Below are positions 53,213 through 61,916 of a DNA stretch of 64,000 nucleotides, piece after piece (the stretch's first letter is position 1; the number at the start of each line of letters is the position of its first letter). The translations under genes were made by a program, and so were the position numbers. The notes beneath the pieces were generated by a model that was not told the DNA's origin, searched no databases, and worked only from the letters and a program-made list of their open reading frames with translations. The stretch covers positions 62,001 through 126,000 of the forward strand of contig JAJPKM010000006.1 in assembly GCA_021323735.1 (NCBI GenBank), given 5' to 3'. Source of the stretch: Gammaproteobacteria bacterium. Lineage in GTDB: Bacteria > Pseudomonadota > Gammaproteobacteria > Steroidobacterales > Steroidobacteraceae.

Positions 53213-54442
53213 CTATGAGGCCAGCTTGACGATGCCGGCCAGCAGGCGCTCCAGATCCTTGCGTGAGCTGTACATCGAGACGCCCGTGCGCAGCAGGCCG
53301 CCGCGCTCGCTGAGCCCCAATACACCCACGGCGCGCGCCGCATAGAAGTGTCCGTCCCAGACGCAGATGCCCTCCTTCCCGAGGGCCTCCGCCGCCGCGC
53401 CGGCGCCGATTCCGTCCAGCGTGATCGACACGGTGGGCGCGCGGCTGCGCGCGCTGAAATCCGGACCCCAGACTCGGGCGCCGGGGAGAGTGCGGACGGC
53501 ATCGTGATAGAACTTGGCGAGTCCGTGCTCGTACGCGGAGATGGCGGACATGGCATCCACGATGCGCTCCCGCAGCGTCGCGCCGCTGCCCCAGCCGGCC
53601 AGGTATTCCACTGCGGCGCGCAGCCCGTCGATGGCCGCGTGATTCAGCGTGCCGGTCTCGATGCGATGGGGTGCGGCCGGATCTTGAACGCTCAATCGAT
53701 CCGTGGGCAATCGGTCAAGTGCGCCGGGCTTCGAATACAGCACGCCCACGTGGGGTCCGTAAAATTTGTAGCCCGAGCACAGCAGGAAATCCATGCCGAG
53801 CGTCTTGACGTCGAGCGGAAAATGCGGCGCGTAGTGTACGGCATCCACCACCAATAGGGCCCCGACCACGTCGGTGAGGCGCCGAGCAAGGGCGATGTCA
53901 TTGACCGTGCCCAGCGCGTTCGATGAGGCGCCCACCGCAAAGACCTTGGTCCTCGAGGTGATCTTGGCGGCCATGTCGTTGAGGTCCAGCAGGCCCGAGC
54001 CGAGCAGCCGCACCTCTTGAATGACCACGCCGTGTTCCTGCAAGCGCAGCCAGGGGCCGCGATTGGCCTCGTGGTCGAGCTGGGTAATGAGAATTTCATC
54101 GCCCTTGCCGAGGGTGCGGCCGATGGCGGCGCTCAACGCATAGTTCAGCGTGGTCATGTTCTGACCGAATGAAATGCAGGCCGGACTCTCCGCCCCGAGG
54201 AAGCTCGCCACGGCGGCGCGCGCCAAATCCATGCGCCGATCGACCTCTTGCGAGGGCGCGAATTTGCCGTGCGTGTTGACGTTGCAGGTGGCGTAGAAAT
54301 CGCCCATGGTATCGATCACGATACGCGGGACTTGGCTGCCTCCGGGTCCGTCGAGATACGCCAGGTCCAAGCCCTGGGGCTTGTGCGACAGCGCGGGGAA
54401 GTCCGCGCGGCAGCGAAGAGAGTGTTCGTCGGTGAATGCCAT
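53213..54442 (-). CDS. Class V aminotransferase-fold PLP enzyme (cysteine desulfurase-like)
   Basis: A 409-residue fold-type I PLP enzyme. The PLP lysine lies in CSGYKFYGPHVGVLYSK, the cofactor aspartate in LLVVDAVHYAPHFPLD, and ISFGQNMTTLNYALS binds phosphate. The KFYGPHVGVLY pattern fits the VC1184-type group annotated as cysteine desulfurase-like proteins; the flexible active-site cysteine loop of IscS/SufS is not obvious, so a desulfurase role is unproven. The start is the ATG at 54440-54442; the frame is open further upstream. It is divergent from the class I aminotransferase, 51 bases away. Confidence 0.87.
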   Translation of the reverse strand: MAFTDEHSLRCRADFPALSHKPQGLDLAYLDGPGGSQVPRIVIDTMGDFYATCNVNTHGKFAPSQEVDRRMDLARAAVASFLGAESPACISFGQNMTTLNYALSAAIGRTLGKGDEILITQLDHEANRGPWLRLQEHGVVIQEVRLLGSGLLDLNDMAAKITSRTKVFAVGASSNALGTVNDIALARRLTDVVGALLVVDAVHYAPHFPLDVKTLGMDFLLCSGYKFYGPHVGVLYSKPGALDRLPTDRLSVQDPAAPHRIETGTLNHAAIDGLRAAVEYLAGWGSGATLRERIVDAMSAISAYEHGLAKFYHDAVRTLPGARVWGPDFSARSRAPTVSITLDGIGAGAAAEALGKEGICVWDGHFYAARAVGVLGLSERGGLLRTGVSMYSSRKDLERLLAGIVKLAS

Positions 54443-54493
54443 TATAAAGTATGCCAAGTGCGCGACGTGCGTGGCAAGAGAAGCAATCAACTC

Positions 54494-55663
54494 ATGAAAT
54501 TTTCGCCGCTGGTGGATCGGGTCAAGGGCGAGAGCGTGGCGGCGTGGACCATTCACGCCGAAGCGCGCGACGCAAAATTGCGTGGCGAGGATGTCATCGT
54601 GCTCAGCATCGGAGATCCAGAACTGCCGACGCTGCCGCCTGTGCTCGATCGGGCCGTCGATACCCTGCGAGCCGGTGACATTCGCTACACCCCGGCGGCC
54701 GGACGCCGCGGCTTGCGCGAAGCAATTGCCGAAGTGCATCGGCGGCGCACCGCGCAGGCGGTCGACGCGGACAACGTCATTTTTCTCTCGGGCGCGCAGA
54801 ATGCGCTGTTCGCGGCGTCGCTGTGCATCGCGGGAGCCGGCGATGAGGTAATTGCCTTAGAGCCGCTGTATCCGAGCTACCCGGCCACCATCCGGGCGTC
54901 CGGTGCGCAGTTGGTGCGCGTGCCGGCACCGGCCTCGGGCGGATTTCGCCCCAACTTGGACCTGCTCGAAGCGTCGATCACGGCGCGTACGCGCGCGCTG
55001 TTCTTCGCGACGCCGAACAATCCCAGCGGCGTGATATTGAACGACAGTGAGCTGGCGCAGATAGGCGCGCTGGCACGCCGCCACTCGTTGTGGATCGTGG
55101 CGGACGAAGTCTATGCAGGGTTGGCTCCGGAGGGGCGCGTTCCCGGTCTCGCCGCGCTGCTGCCCGATCAGGTGGTGACGATCGGCAGCCTGTCGAAGTC
55201 CCATTCCATGCCGGGATTTCGGGCCGGCTGGATGGTAGGGCCCAAGGCGCTCATCGAACACGCCGAAGCCCTGTCCCTGTGCATGCTGTACGGCTTGCCC
55301 GGCTTCATTCAAGAGGCGGCGCTCACGGCGTTGCGGGGGACGAACGCACCGGAACTGCGGATTCGCGAGTTGTGCACGGCCCGGCGTGACCAGCTGTTGC
55401 AGGGGCTGAAAGGCGTCAAGGGCATCCGCTGCTGCGCACCGGAGGCCGGCATGTTCACGCTCATCGACGTGCGCGACACCGGGCTTTCAGGCTACGATTT
55501 CATGCGCGGGCTGTTCGCTTCCGAGCGCGTTTCGGTGCTCGACGGCGGCGTCTTCGGCGAGGAGACGCGCGGATTCGTGCGGTTATGCTTCGCCACCGAT
55601 GAGGCGACGCTGCGCGAGGCCATGGCCCGTATCCGACGTTTTTTGGGCACATTGACGAGGTAG
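54494..55663 (+). CDS. Class I/II aminotransferase
   Basis: A 389-residue PLP aminotransferase of the aspartate-aminotransferase fold. Visible blocks: LSIGDPELPTLPPVL, IRYTPAAGRRGLREAI, FATPNNPSGVIL, DEVYAGLA, the PLP lysine in SLSKSHSMPGFRAGWMVGP, and FVRLCFATDEATLREAMARI. Specificity cannot be read; relatives act on aspartate, aromatic or branched amino acids. ATG 54494 is favoured because the upstream open frame lies in the divergent gene. Its stop overlaps a GTG of the quinone-oxidoreductase frame, so the two are an operon. Confidence 0.9.
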   Translation: MKFSPLVDRVKGESVAAWTIHAEARDAKLRGEDVIVLSIGDPELPTLPPVLDRAVDTLRAGDIRYTPAAGRRGLREAIAEVHRRRTAQAVDADNVIFLSGAQNALFAASLCIAGAGDEVIALEPLYPSYPATIRASGAQLVRVPAPASGGFRPNLDLLEASITARTRALFFATPNNPSGVILNDSELAQIGALARRHSLWIVADEVYAGLAPEGRVPGLAALLPDQVVTIGSLSKSHSMPGFRAGWMVGPKALIEHAEALSLCMLYGLPGFIQEAALTALRGTNAPELRIRELCTARRDQLLQGLKGVKGIRCCAPEAGMFTLIDVRDTGLSGYDFMRGLFASERVSVLDGGVFGEETRGFVRLCFATDEATLREAMARIRRFLGTLTR

Positions 55664-55668
55664 TGGTG

Positions 55669-56652
55669 ATGGACCCGGCGACGGATTTTGGCATCATCGT
55701 GCGAAGCCCAGGCCCACCTGAGGCGCTGGAATGGAGTGAACTTCAGACCGCGGCGCCGGGCCCCGGCGAGGTGCGCCTGGTGCAGCGCGCGATCGGCGTG
55801 AATTTCATCGACACCTACTACCGCAAGGGCCTGTATTCCTGGCCAAGCAGCCCGTTGATTCCGGGCGGCGAGGCTGCGGGAGTCGTCGAAGCGGTGGGCG
55901 AGGGCAGCGCGTTCCGGGTCGGCGATCGTGTGGCGTATACCATGCCGATCGGTGCGTATCGTACGCGTCGCGTGGTGCCCGCCGACCGGCTCGTCAAACT
56001 GCCGCAGACAATCGCCTTCGACGTAGCGGCAGCCCTGATGCTGAAAGGCCTCACCACTCAGTTCCTGCTAAATTCCTGCTACGAGGTCAAATCAAGCGAC
56101 ATCGTGCTGGTGCATGCCGCCGCCGGCGGGGTGGGCGTGTTGATGGGCCAATGGCTCAAGTCCCTGGGCGCAACCTCCATCGGCACGGTGGGCTCGGCGG
56201 ACAAGCGAGCCGTTGCCGAGGCGAACGGTTTCTCGCATGTCATCGATTATCGCGCGGAAGATTTTCCCGCGCGGGTGAACGAGATTACCGGCGGCCGCGG
56301 CTGCGACGTGGTTTACGATTCGGTGGCGAACGACACGTGGCGGGGGTCGCTGAAGTGCTTGCGCAGGCGTGGCTTGTTCGTCTGTTTCGGCCAGTCATCG
56401 GGGCCCATCGCCGATTTCAAGATGTCCGACCTCGCCGCGGGCGGATCGCTGTATGCAACCCGGCCGACGCTGTTCGACTACATCAAGACGGGCGAGGAAC
56501 TTCAACACCGCGCCGCAGAACTGTTTGCCAAGATCGCCTCGGGGGCGGTGCGGGCGAACATCGGGCAGCGGCTAAGCTTGCGTGATGCTGCGCAGGCGCA
56601 TCGGGACCTCGAGGCACGACGTACCACGGGCGCGACGATATTGCTGCCGTGA
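55669..56652 (+). CDS. NADPH:quinone oxidoreductase-like (zinc-free MDR)
   Basis: A 327-residue medium-chain dehydrogenase/reductase of the QOR group. The GroES-like half shows VRLVQRAIGVNFIDTYYRKGLY and PLIPGGEAAGVVEAVGEG; the Rossmann half shows VLVHAAAGGVGVLMGQWLKSLGA with SADKRAVAEANG, all typical. No zinc-ligand cysteines are present. It reduces quinones or alpha,beta-unsaturated ketones with NADPH. GAGG about 9 bases upstream supports ATG 55669; a GTG at 55663 overlapping the aminotransferase stop is the alternative. Confidence 0.92.
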   Translation: MDPATDFGIIVRSPGPPEALEWSELQTAAPGPGEVRLVQRAIGVNFIDTYYRKGLYSWPSSPLIPGGEAAGVVEAVGEGSAFRVGDRVAYTMPIGAYRTRRVVPADRLVKLPQTIAFDVAAALMLKGLTTQFLLNSCYEVKSSDIVLVHAAAGGVGVLMGQWLKSLGATSIGTVGSADKRAVAEANGFSHVIDYRAEDFPARVNEITGGRGCDVVYDSVANDTWRGSLKCLRRRGLFVCFGQSSGPIADFKMSDLAAGGSLYATRPTLFDYIKTGEELQHRAAELFAKIASGAVRANIGQRLSLRDAAQAHRDLEARRTTGATILLP

Positions 56653-56683
56653 TGCCGCAGCCCCGGTAGAGCCGGTACGGCGG

Positions 56684-57166
56684 TCAGATTCCCAACGGCA
56701 GCGCGCTGGATTCCTTGATGACAGTCACCGCGACCGATGAATTGACCGATCGCACGCAGGGAATGCGCGATAAGTAGTCAAGATAGAACGCCTCGTAGGC
56801 CTTGATGTTCTTGGTGACGATTTTCAGCAGAAAGTCCCATTCGCCGGTCAGCGTGTAGCATTCGAGCACTTCGGCGCGATCGCGAATGGCCGCCTCGAAT
56901 TCGGCGAGTGCATCGCGGCCGGTCGTCGCCAGCTTGACGTGCGCGAAGATGGTTACATCCAGTCCCAGGGCGTTTCGATCCAGCAATGCAACGCGTGCCT
57001 TGATCACGCCGTTTTGTTCGAGCTGCTGAATGCGCCGCCAGCAGGTGGTGGTGGACAGTTTGGTTTGTGCGGCCACTTCGGCCACCGACAGGGCGCCCTG
57101 CCTTTGTAGGATGTCCAGCAGCCGCAAATCTAGCCGGTCGATGGCCTGTCGGTTATTCTGTTCCAC
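56684..57166 (-). CDS. bkdR: Lrp/AsnC-family regulator, likely BkdR
   Basis: A 160-residue regulator with N-terminal helix-turn-helix (SVAEVAAQTKLSTTTCWRRIQQLEQNGVI) and C-terminal RAM ligand-binding domain (LECYTLTGEWDFLLKIVTKN). I start it at GTG 57166, because AAAGGAA lies about 5 bases upstream; a frame open to 57229 has no such site. It is divergent from the branched-chain keto-acid dehydrogenase operon, the same arrangement as bkdR in Pseudomonas, where the Lrp homologue activates the operon in response to branched-chain amino acids. The 92-base shared spacer is AT-rich, with a dyad ATTCC-N7-GGAAT at 57170-57186 over the gene's own leader. Confidence 0.9.
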   Translation of the reverse strand: MEQNNRQAIDRLDLRLLDILQRQGALSVAEVAAQTKLSTTTCWRRIQQLEQNGVIKARVALLDRNALGLDVTIFAHVKLATTGRDALAEFEAAIRDRAEVLECYTLTGEWDFLLKIVTKNIKAYEAFYLDYLSRIPCVRSVNSSVAVTVIKESSALPLGI

Positions 57167-57258
57167 AAAATTCCTTTCTTTGGAATGAATATACCGGATT
57201 ATTGGGCTGATCCCTAATGATTGCAACATCAGCCTTGCTGCGGACGTAAATTACCTGG
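57167..57258. promoter_or_regulatory. Shared bkdR/bkd regulatory region
   Basis: A 92-base AT-rich divergent spacer. It contains the bkdR ribosome binding site (AAAGGAA on the minus strand), the dyad ATTCC (57170-57174) / GGAAT (57182-57186), and AT-rich half-turn-spaced tracts of the kind Lrp proteins bind. No confident -35/-10 pair was found for either direction. Confidence 0.5.
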
Positions 57259-58494
57259 ATGAGCAACAAATCCCGTCTGCATCTGCCGCACGTCCCGGCG
57301 CGTCCTGGTGAAACTCCGGACTTCAGCTACGTCCAGCAATCGCCCGCCGGCGCCGTGCCTAGGCCGGAGGTCAATACGCGCGCCCGGGACATGCTCTCTC
57401 TGTCGACCGATCTGGTGCGCGTACTGAATGATGACGGTCAGGCCGTGGGCCCCTGGCATCCGCATCTCGATGCCGCCGACCTGCAGGTGGGCTTGCGGCA
57501 CATGCTGCTCACGCGATTGTTCGATGATCGCATGCAGCGCATACAGCGCGCCGGCAAGATCTCCTTCTACATGCGCTCGCTGGGGGAGGAAGCGGTGTCG
57601 GTGGCCCAAGGCATGGCGCTGCGCCCCAGCGACATGTTATTCCCCGGCTATCGCAATCAGGGCTTGCAGGTCGTGCGCGGCATTCCGCTGGTCGATCTGA
57701 TGTCTCAGCTGTTGTCCAACACCAACGACATGTGCAAAGGCCGGCAGCTGCCCGTCATGTATCACTCGCGGGCCAATAATATTTTCTCGATTTCAGGCAA
57801 CCTCGCGACGCAGTTTCCCCAAGCCGTGGGCTGGGCCATGGCCGCTGCCATCAAGGGTGAGGACAATGTGGCCGCGACCTGGATCGGGGAGGGCAGCAGC
57901 GCCGAGGCCGATTTTCATCATGGCTTGTTGTTCGCTTCCGTGTACCAGGCGCCGGTGATTCTCAACGTGGTCAACAATCAGTGGGCCATCTCCACCTTCC
58001 AGGGGTATGCCGGCGGAGAGCAACGTTCCTTCGCGGCCCGCGGACCCGGGTACGGCATGGCCGGCATTAGGGTCGACGGCAACGATTTCCTGGCCGTGTA
58101 TGCGGTTACCCAATGGGCCGCGGAACGCGCCCGAACGGGCGGGGGGCCCACGCTGATCGAACTGGTGACGTATCGAGGCGCGGCGCACTCGACCAGCGAC
58201 GATCCCGCGCGCTACCGCGCCAAAGACGATGCCGAGCACTGGCCCTTGGGCGATCCCATCCTGCGTCTGAAGGCTCATTTGATCAAGATCGGTGAGTGGT
58301 CGGAGGAGCGCCACCAAGCGCTGAATGCTGAGCTGGAAGCGCTGGTCGCGTCCAGCTGGAAGGAAGCGGTGGCGTTCGGCACGATGACCGAAGGTCCGCG
58401 GCTGGATGCCGACACGATGTTCGAGGATGTGTTCAAGGAAATGCCGCGGCACTTGCAGCGGCAACAGGCCGCGCTGCGCCAGGAACGCAGCTGA
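57259..58494 (+). CDS. bkdA1: Branched-chain 2-oxoacid dehydrogenase E1 alpha subunit
   Basis: A 411-residue thiamine-diphosphate subunit that decarboxylates the 2-oxoacids of valine, leucine and isoleucine. Family blocks: RIQRAGKISFYMRSLGEEAVSV, LFPGYRNQGLQVVRG, QLPVMYHSRANNIFSISGNLATQ and the thiamine-diphosphate motif GEGSSAEADFHHGLLFASVYQAPVILNVVNNQWAIS-type stretch, with GAAHSTSDDPARYR as phosphorylation-loop region. Length and the Y-R-G-A-A-H-S-T-S-D-D-P pattern match BkdA1 rather than pyruvate dehydrogenase E1. First gene of a four-gene coupled operon. Confidence 0.94.
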   Translation: MSNKSRLHLPHVPARPGETPDFSYVQQSPAGAVPRPEVNTRARDMLSLSTDLVRVLNDDGQAVGPWHPHLDAADLQVGLRHMLLTRLFDDRMQRIQRAGKISFYMRSLGEEAVSVAQGMALRPSDMLFPGYRNQGLQVVRGIPLVDLMSQLLSNTNDMCKGRQLPVMYHSRANNIFSISGNLATQFPQAVGWAMAAAIKGEDNVAATWIGEGSSAEADFHHGLLFASVYQAPVILNVVNNQWAISTFQGYAGGEQRSFAARGPGYGMAGIRVDGNDFLAVYAVTQWAAERARTGGGPTLIELVTYRGAAHSTSDDPARYRAKDDAEHWPLGDPILRLKAHLIKIGEWSEERHQALNAELEALVASSWKEAVAFGTMTEGPRLDADTMFEDVFKEMPRHLQRQQAALRQERS

Positions 58495-59510
58495 TGGCCA
58501 GCATGAACATGATCCAGGCCCTGAACTCCGCCATGGACATCATGCTGGGGAAGGACCCTTCGGTGGTGCTGATGGGCGAGGACGTTGGCTATTTCGGCGG
58601 CGTGTTCCGCGCCACCGAAGGCCTGCAGCGCAAATACGGCGAGCACCGAGTCATCGATACGCCCATTGCGGAAGGCGGCATCGTGGCGGCCGCCATCGGC
58701 ATGAGCGTCAATGGCCTGCGCCCCGTCGCCGAAATTCAATTTGCCGACTACATCTATCCGGGCTTCGATCAAATCGTCAGCGAGCTGGCGCGCATCCGCT
58801 ATCGCAGCGCCGGCGATTTCTTCGCCCCCGTCACCATACGCACACCCTGCGGCGGGGGTATTCGCGGCGGCCAGACGCATTCGCAGAGCCCGGAAGGCAT
58901 ATTCACGCATGTCAGCGGCATCAAAGTCGTGATGCCCTCCAATCCCTTCGATGCCAAAGGTTTATTGATCACCTGCATCGAGGATGACGATCCGGTGGTG
59001 TTCTTCGAACCGAAGCGGCTGTACAACGGACCCTTCGACGGTGATCCGAACAAGCCCGCCGTGCCGTGGAGCGCGCACGCCAAGGGGCAAGTCGATGAGG
59101 GCTACTACAAGGTCCCCTTGGGCAAGGCCGACGTCGTACGTGCCGGCGCCGCGGTGAGCATCATCACCTACGGCACCATGGTGCATGTCGCGGCTGCCGC
59201 CGCCGCGGCGATGAATGTCGATGCCGAGATCATCGATCTTCGATCGCTGGTGCCGCTGGATGTGGACACCATTTGCACTTCGGTCAAGAAGACCGGGCGC
59301 TGCGTCGTGGCGCATGAGGCCACTCGGTTCTCCGGGTTTGGTGCGGAAATTCTGTCGATCGTCCAAGAGGAATGTTTCTGGGACTTGGAGGCGCCCATCG
59401 CGCGCGTCACGGGCTGGGACACGCCTTATCCGCATGCGTTCGAATGGGAATATTTCCCTGGCCAAGCGCGTGTCCAAGCGGCTCTCAAGAGTGTGATGGA
59501 ACCTGCATGA
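58494..59510 (+). CDS. bkdA2: Branched-chain 2-oxoacid dehydrogenase E1 beta subunit
   Basis: A 338-residue beta subunit completing the E1 heterotetramer. Blocks: MNMIQALNSAMDIML, MGEDVGYFGGVFRATEGL, the VIDTPIAEGGIVAAAIGMSVNG region, FAPVTIRTPCGGGIRGGQTHSQSPE and the C-terminal transketolase domain with AEIIDLRSLVPLD and VAHEATRFSGFGAEI. The start shares one base with the E1 alpha stop (TGATG) and the stop overlaps the E2 start (ATGA), so stoichiometric translation is likely. Confidence 0.95.
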   Translation: MASMNMIQALNSAMDIMLGKDPSVVLMGEDVGYFGGVFRATEGLQRKYGEHRVIDTPIAEGGIVAAAIGMSVNGLRPVAEIQFADYIYPGFDQIVSELARIRYRSAGDFFAPVTIRTPCGGGIRGGQTHSQSPEGIFTHVSGIKVVMPSNPFDAKGLLITCIEDDDPVVFFEPKRLYNGPFDGDPNKPAVPWSAHAKGQVDEGYYKVPLGKADVVRAGAAVSIITYGTMVHVAAAAAAAMNVDAEIIDLRSLVPLDVDTICTSVKKTGRCVVAHEATRFSGFGAEILSIVQEECFWDLEAPIARVTGWDTPYPHAFEWEYFPGQARVQAALKSVMEPA

Positions 59511-60793
59511 GCCAGTTCACCTTCAAGATGCCGGATTTGGGGGAAGGCACGGTGGATGCGGAGATCGTCGCCTGGCACGCCAAACCGGGCGATGTCGTCA
59601 CCGAAGACCAACTCATCGTTGAAGTCATGACGGACAAGGCTGCCGTGGAAGTGCCCGCGCCCGTGAGTGGACGGGTGGTATCCGTGACCGGCGCCCCCGG
59701 CGACAAGATCGCCGTCGGTTCGCCGCTGATCGTGTTCGAGACCTCAGAGAGCGTTGCGCCCGCGCCCGCCGCTCTGGCTGCGACATTGCAGCCGGCATCG
59801 CAGCCGGCCCCATCGCCACCGGCGACGGCCGCCCCCCAGAAGCCGGTACCGCCTAAGGCAGTGGCGGCCTCCGCGCAGACCGTGGCCGCGGCTGCCCCGG
59901 CGAGTGCCGCTGTTTCTCCTCGCGTGGGTCGAGTGATGACCTCGCCGGCCAATCGGCGCCGGGCGCGCGAAGCCGGCATCGATCTTTCCCGCGTGGTGGG
60001 TTCCGGCCCCGGGGGAAGAATTCTGCGAGCGGACCTCGAGTCAGGTGCATTGCGCGCCGCCGTGGCCAAGGCGGATAGTGCCGATACCACCGAGATCAAA
60101 GTCATCGGCCTGCGCCGTCTCATCGCCGAGCGGATGAGCGAAGCGAAACGCACCATTCCGCACTTTGCCTATGTCGAGGAAGTCGACGTCACCGAGCTCG
60201 AATCGCTGCGGACGCACCTGAATGACTCGCAGCCCAAGGGGTCGGACTCCATGAGCTACCTGCCCTTGGTGGTGATGGCGCTGACGCGTGTCCTGGAGTC
60301 ATTTCCGCAATGCAACGTTTTGTACGATGCCGCGCGCGGCGTATTGATCCGGCATCGCGCCATGCATGTCGGCATTGCCACGCAGACGCCGGACGGATTG
60401 AAAGTCCCCGTGGTGCGTAACGCGCAGAGGCTGGGGTTATGGGAACTGGCGGCTGAAATCCGGCGCCTGGCCGAGCGCGCCCGCAGCAACAAGGCGACGC
60501 GTGAGGAACTGGCCGGATCGACCATCACCGTCACCAGCTTGGGAAAACTCGGTGGCATCGCCTCCACGCCCATCATCAACGCGCCGGAGGTGGCCATCAT
60601 CGGGCTCAACAAGGCCGTCGAGCGCCCGGTGGTGCATCAGGGTGCCGTGGCGGTGCGGCGAATCATGAACCTGTCCTCTTCGTTCGATCATCGCTTCGTG
60701 GACGGCTACGATGCCGCGGCGATGATCCAGGCATTGAAACAGCGGCTCGAACATCCAGCGACGATATTCATACCTACGGTGAAACTCTCATGA
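59507..60793 (+). CDS. bkdB: Branched-chain 2-oxoacid dehydrogenase E2 (lipoyl acyltransferase)
   Basis: A 428-residue E2 core. One lipoyl domain (1-80) with lipoylated K44 in EVMTDKAAVEVPAP; an Ala/Pro-rich linker (about 90-140); the peripheral-subunit-binding domain (MTSPANRRRAREAGIDLSRV and GSGPGGRIL); and the catalytic domain with the histidine motif SSFDHRFVDGYDAA near the C-terminus. It moves the branched acyl group to CoA. ATG 59507 overlaps the E1 beta stop. An E3 lipoamide dehydrogenase gene is not in this operon, and ilvE takes the next place. Confidence 0.95.
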   Translation: MSQFTFKMPDLGEGTVDAEIVAWHAKPGDVVTEDQLIVEVMTDKAAVEVPAPVSGRVVSVTGAPGDKIAVGSPLIVFETSESVAPAPAALAATLQPASQPAPSPPATAAPQKPVPPKAVAASAQTVAAAAPASAAVSPRVGRVMTSPANRRRAREAGIDLSRVVGSGPGGRILRADLESGALRAAVAKADSADTTEIKVIGLRRLIAERMSEAKRTIPHFAYVEEVDVTELESLRTHLNDSQPKGSDSMSYLPLVVMALTRVLESFPQCNVLYDAARGVLIRHRAMHVGIATQTPDGLKVPVVRNAQRLGLWELAAEIRRLAERARSNKATREELAGSTITVTSLGKLGGIASTPIINAPEVAIIGLNKAVERPVVHQGAVAVRRIMNLSSSFDHRFVDGYDAAAMIQALKQRLEHPATIFIPTVKLS

Positions 60794-61794
60794 CGTCCCA
60801 ACCTCAGCGACCCGCATTCGGCACCTTGCTCACCTCGCACATGGCGGTGGCCCACTACCGCAACGGCTGGAGCAAGAGCGAGATTCAGCCTGTCGGACCG
60901 ATCGAAATCAGCCCGGCCGCGCACATGCTGCATTACTCCAGCACCTGTTTCGAAGGTTTCAAGGCGTTCCGCCGCGCCGACGGATCGGTGCATGTATTTC
61001 GCATGGATCGGCACATTCAGCGCCTGCAGCAAAGCACGCGCCAGCTGGTGCTGCCCGAGCCCGATCCGGCTCAAGTGGCGGACATGGTGCGTGCCGTGAT
61101 CCAGCGCTGCCGCGACGCGGTGCCGGAAGCGCCGGGCGCGCTGTACCTGCGCCCGATTATTTTTGGCACCACGGCCAACATCGGCGCGGCCACGACCCCC
61201 ACGACCGAGGCTATGATGATCGTGCTGGCAAGTCCGGTGTGGGATTACTTTGCCGGCGGCGCGAAACCGCTGCGCATCCTCGTCGACGATCAGAACACCC
61301 GCTCGGCCGGCCACATGGGTGTGGTGAAGACCGGCGGCAACTATGCCGCAGCGCTGGCGCCCATCATGAATGCGCGCACGAAATATCAGGCGGACCAGGT
61401 ATTGTTCTGCCCGGGAGGCCAGGTGCAGGAAACCGGCGCTGCCAATTTCATCCTGATCCGCGAAGGTGAACTGCTCACGCGCAGTCTCGACTCCACGTTT
61501 CTGCACGGCGTCACCCGAGATTCCTTGCTGACGCTGGCCCGCGATATGGGATATACCGTGTCGGAGCGCAAATTCGATGTCCTCGAAATGCTCGACTGGG
61601 TGCGCAGCGGCGAGGCGGCGCTGTCGGGCACCGCGGCCGTGCTCACCGGAGTGGGCACGCTGATTTACAACGGCAAGGAACATCCGGTAGCCGATGGCCA
61701 GATGGGGCCGATTACCCGGAAACTGCGCGCGCAATTGATCGCGGTACAACAGGGCGACGCGCCGGATCGGCACGGCTGGTTGGAACGCGTCTAG
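60790..61794 (+). CDS. ilvE: Branched-chain amino-acid aminotransferase
   Basis: A 334-residue fold-type IV PLP aminotransferase. Conserved parts: MLHYSSTCFEGFKAFRRADGSVHVFRMDRHIQRL region, YLRPIIFGTTANIG, the PLP lysine in MGVVKTGGNYAAAL, and the phosphate-cup stretch FCPGGQVQETGAANF. It interconverts valine, leucine and isoleucine with their 2-oxoacids, so it supplies the substrate of the dehydrogenase encoded just upstream. Its start overlaps the E2 stop (ATGA). A strong hairpin follows the gene. Confidence 0.94.
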   Translation: MTSQPQRPAFGTLLTSHMAVAHYRNGWSKSEIQPVGPIEISPAAHMLHYSSTCFEGFKAFRRADGSVHVFRMDRHIQRLQQSTRQLVLPEPDPAQVADMVRAVIQRCRDAVPEAPGALYLRPIIFGTTANIGAATTPTTEAMMIVLASPVWDYFAGGAKPLRILVDDQNTRSAGHMGVVKTGGNYAAALAPIMNARTKYQADQVLFCPGGQVQETGAANFILIREGELLTRSLDSTFLHGVTRDSLLTLARDMGYTVSERKFDVLEMLDWVRSGEAALSGTAAVLTGVGTLIYNGKEHPVADGQMGPITRKLRAQLIAVQQGDAPDRHGWLERV

Positions 61795-61810
61795 CAGACT
61801 TGGACGGCTT

Positions 61811-61831
61811 GCCGCCCAGGTCCTGGGCGGC
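61811..61831 (+). terminator. GC-rich hairpin after ilvE, possible terminator
   Basis: Arms GCCGCCCA (61811-61818) and TGGGCGGC (61824-61831) with loop GGTCC, 17 bases after the ilvE stop. There is no T-tract, so it is a Rho-dependent or stabilising hairpin rather than a classical intrinsic terminator. Downstream, ACCGGAGCGGTTA is repeated (61837-61849 and 61852-61864). I see no gene in 61795-61916. Confidence 0.5.
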
Positions 61832-61916
61832 TACGTACCGGAGCGGTTACGACCGGAGCGGTTAAGGCCGGGGTGATTACGGCAAGGGCGGCCACGACCC
61901 TAGCGGCCGACACACC

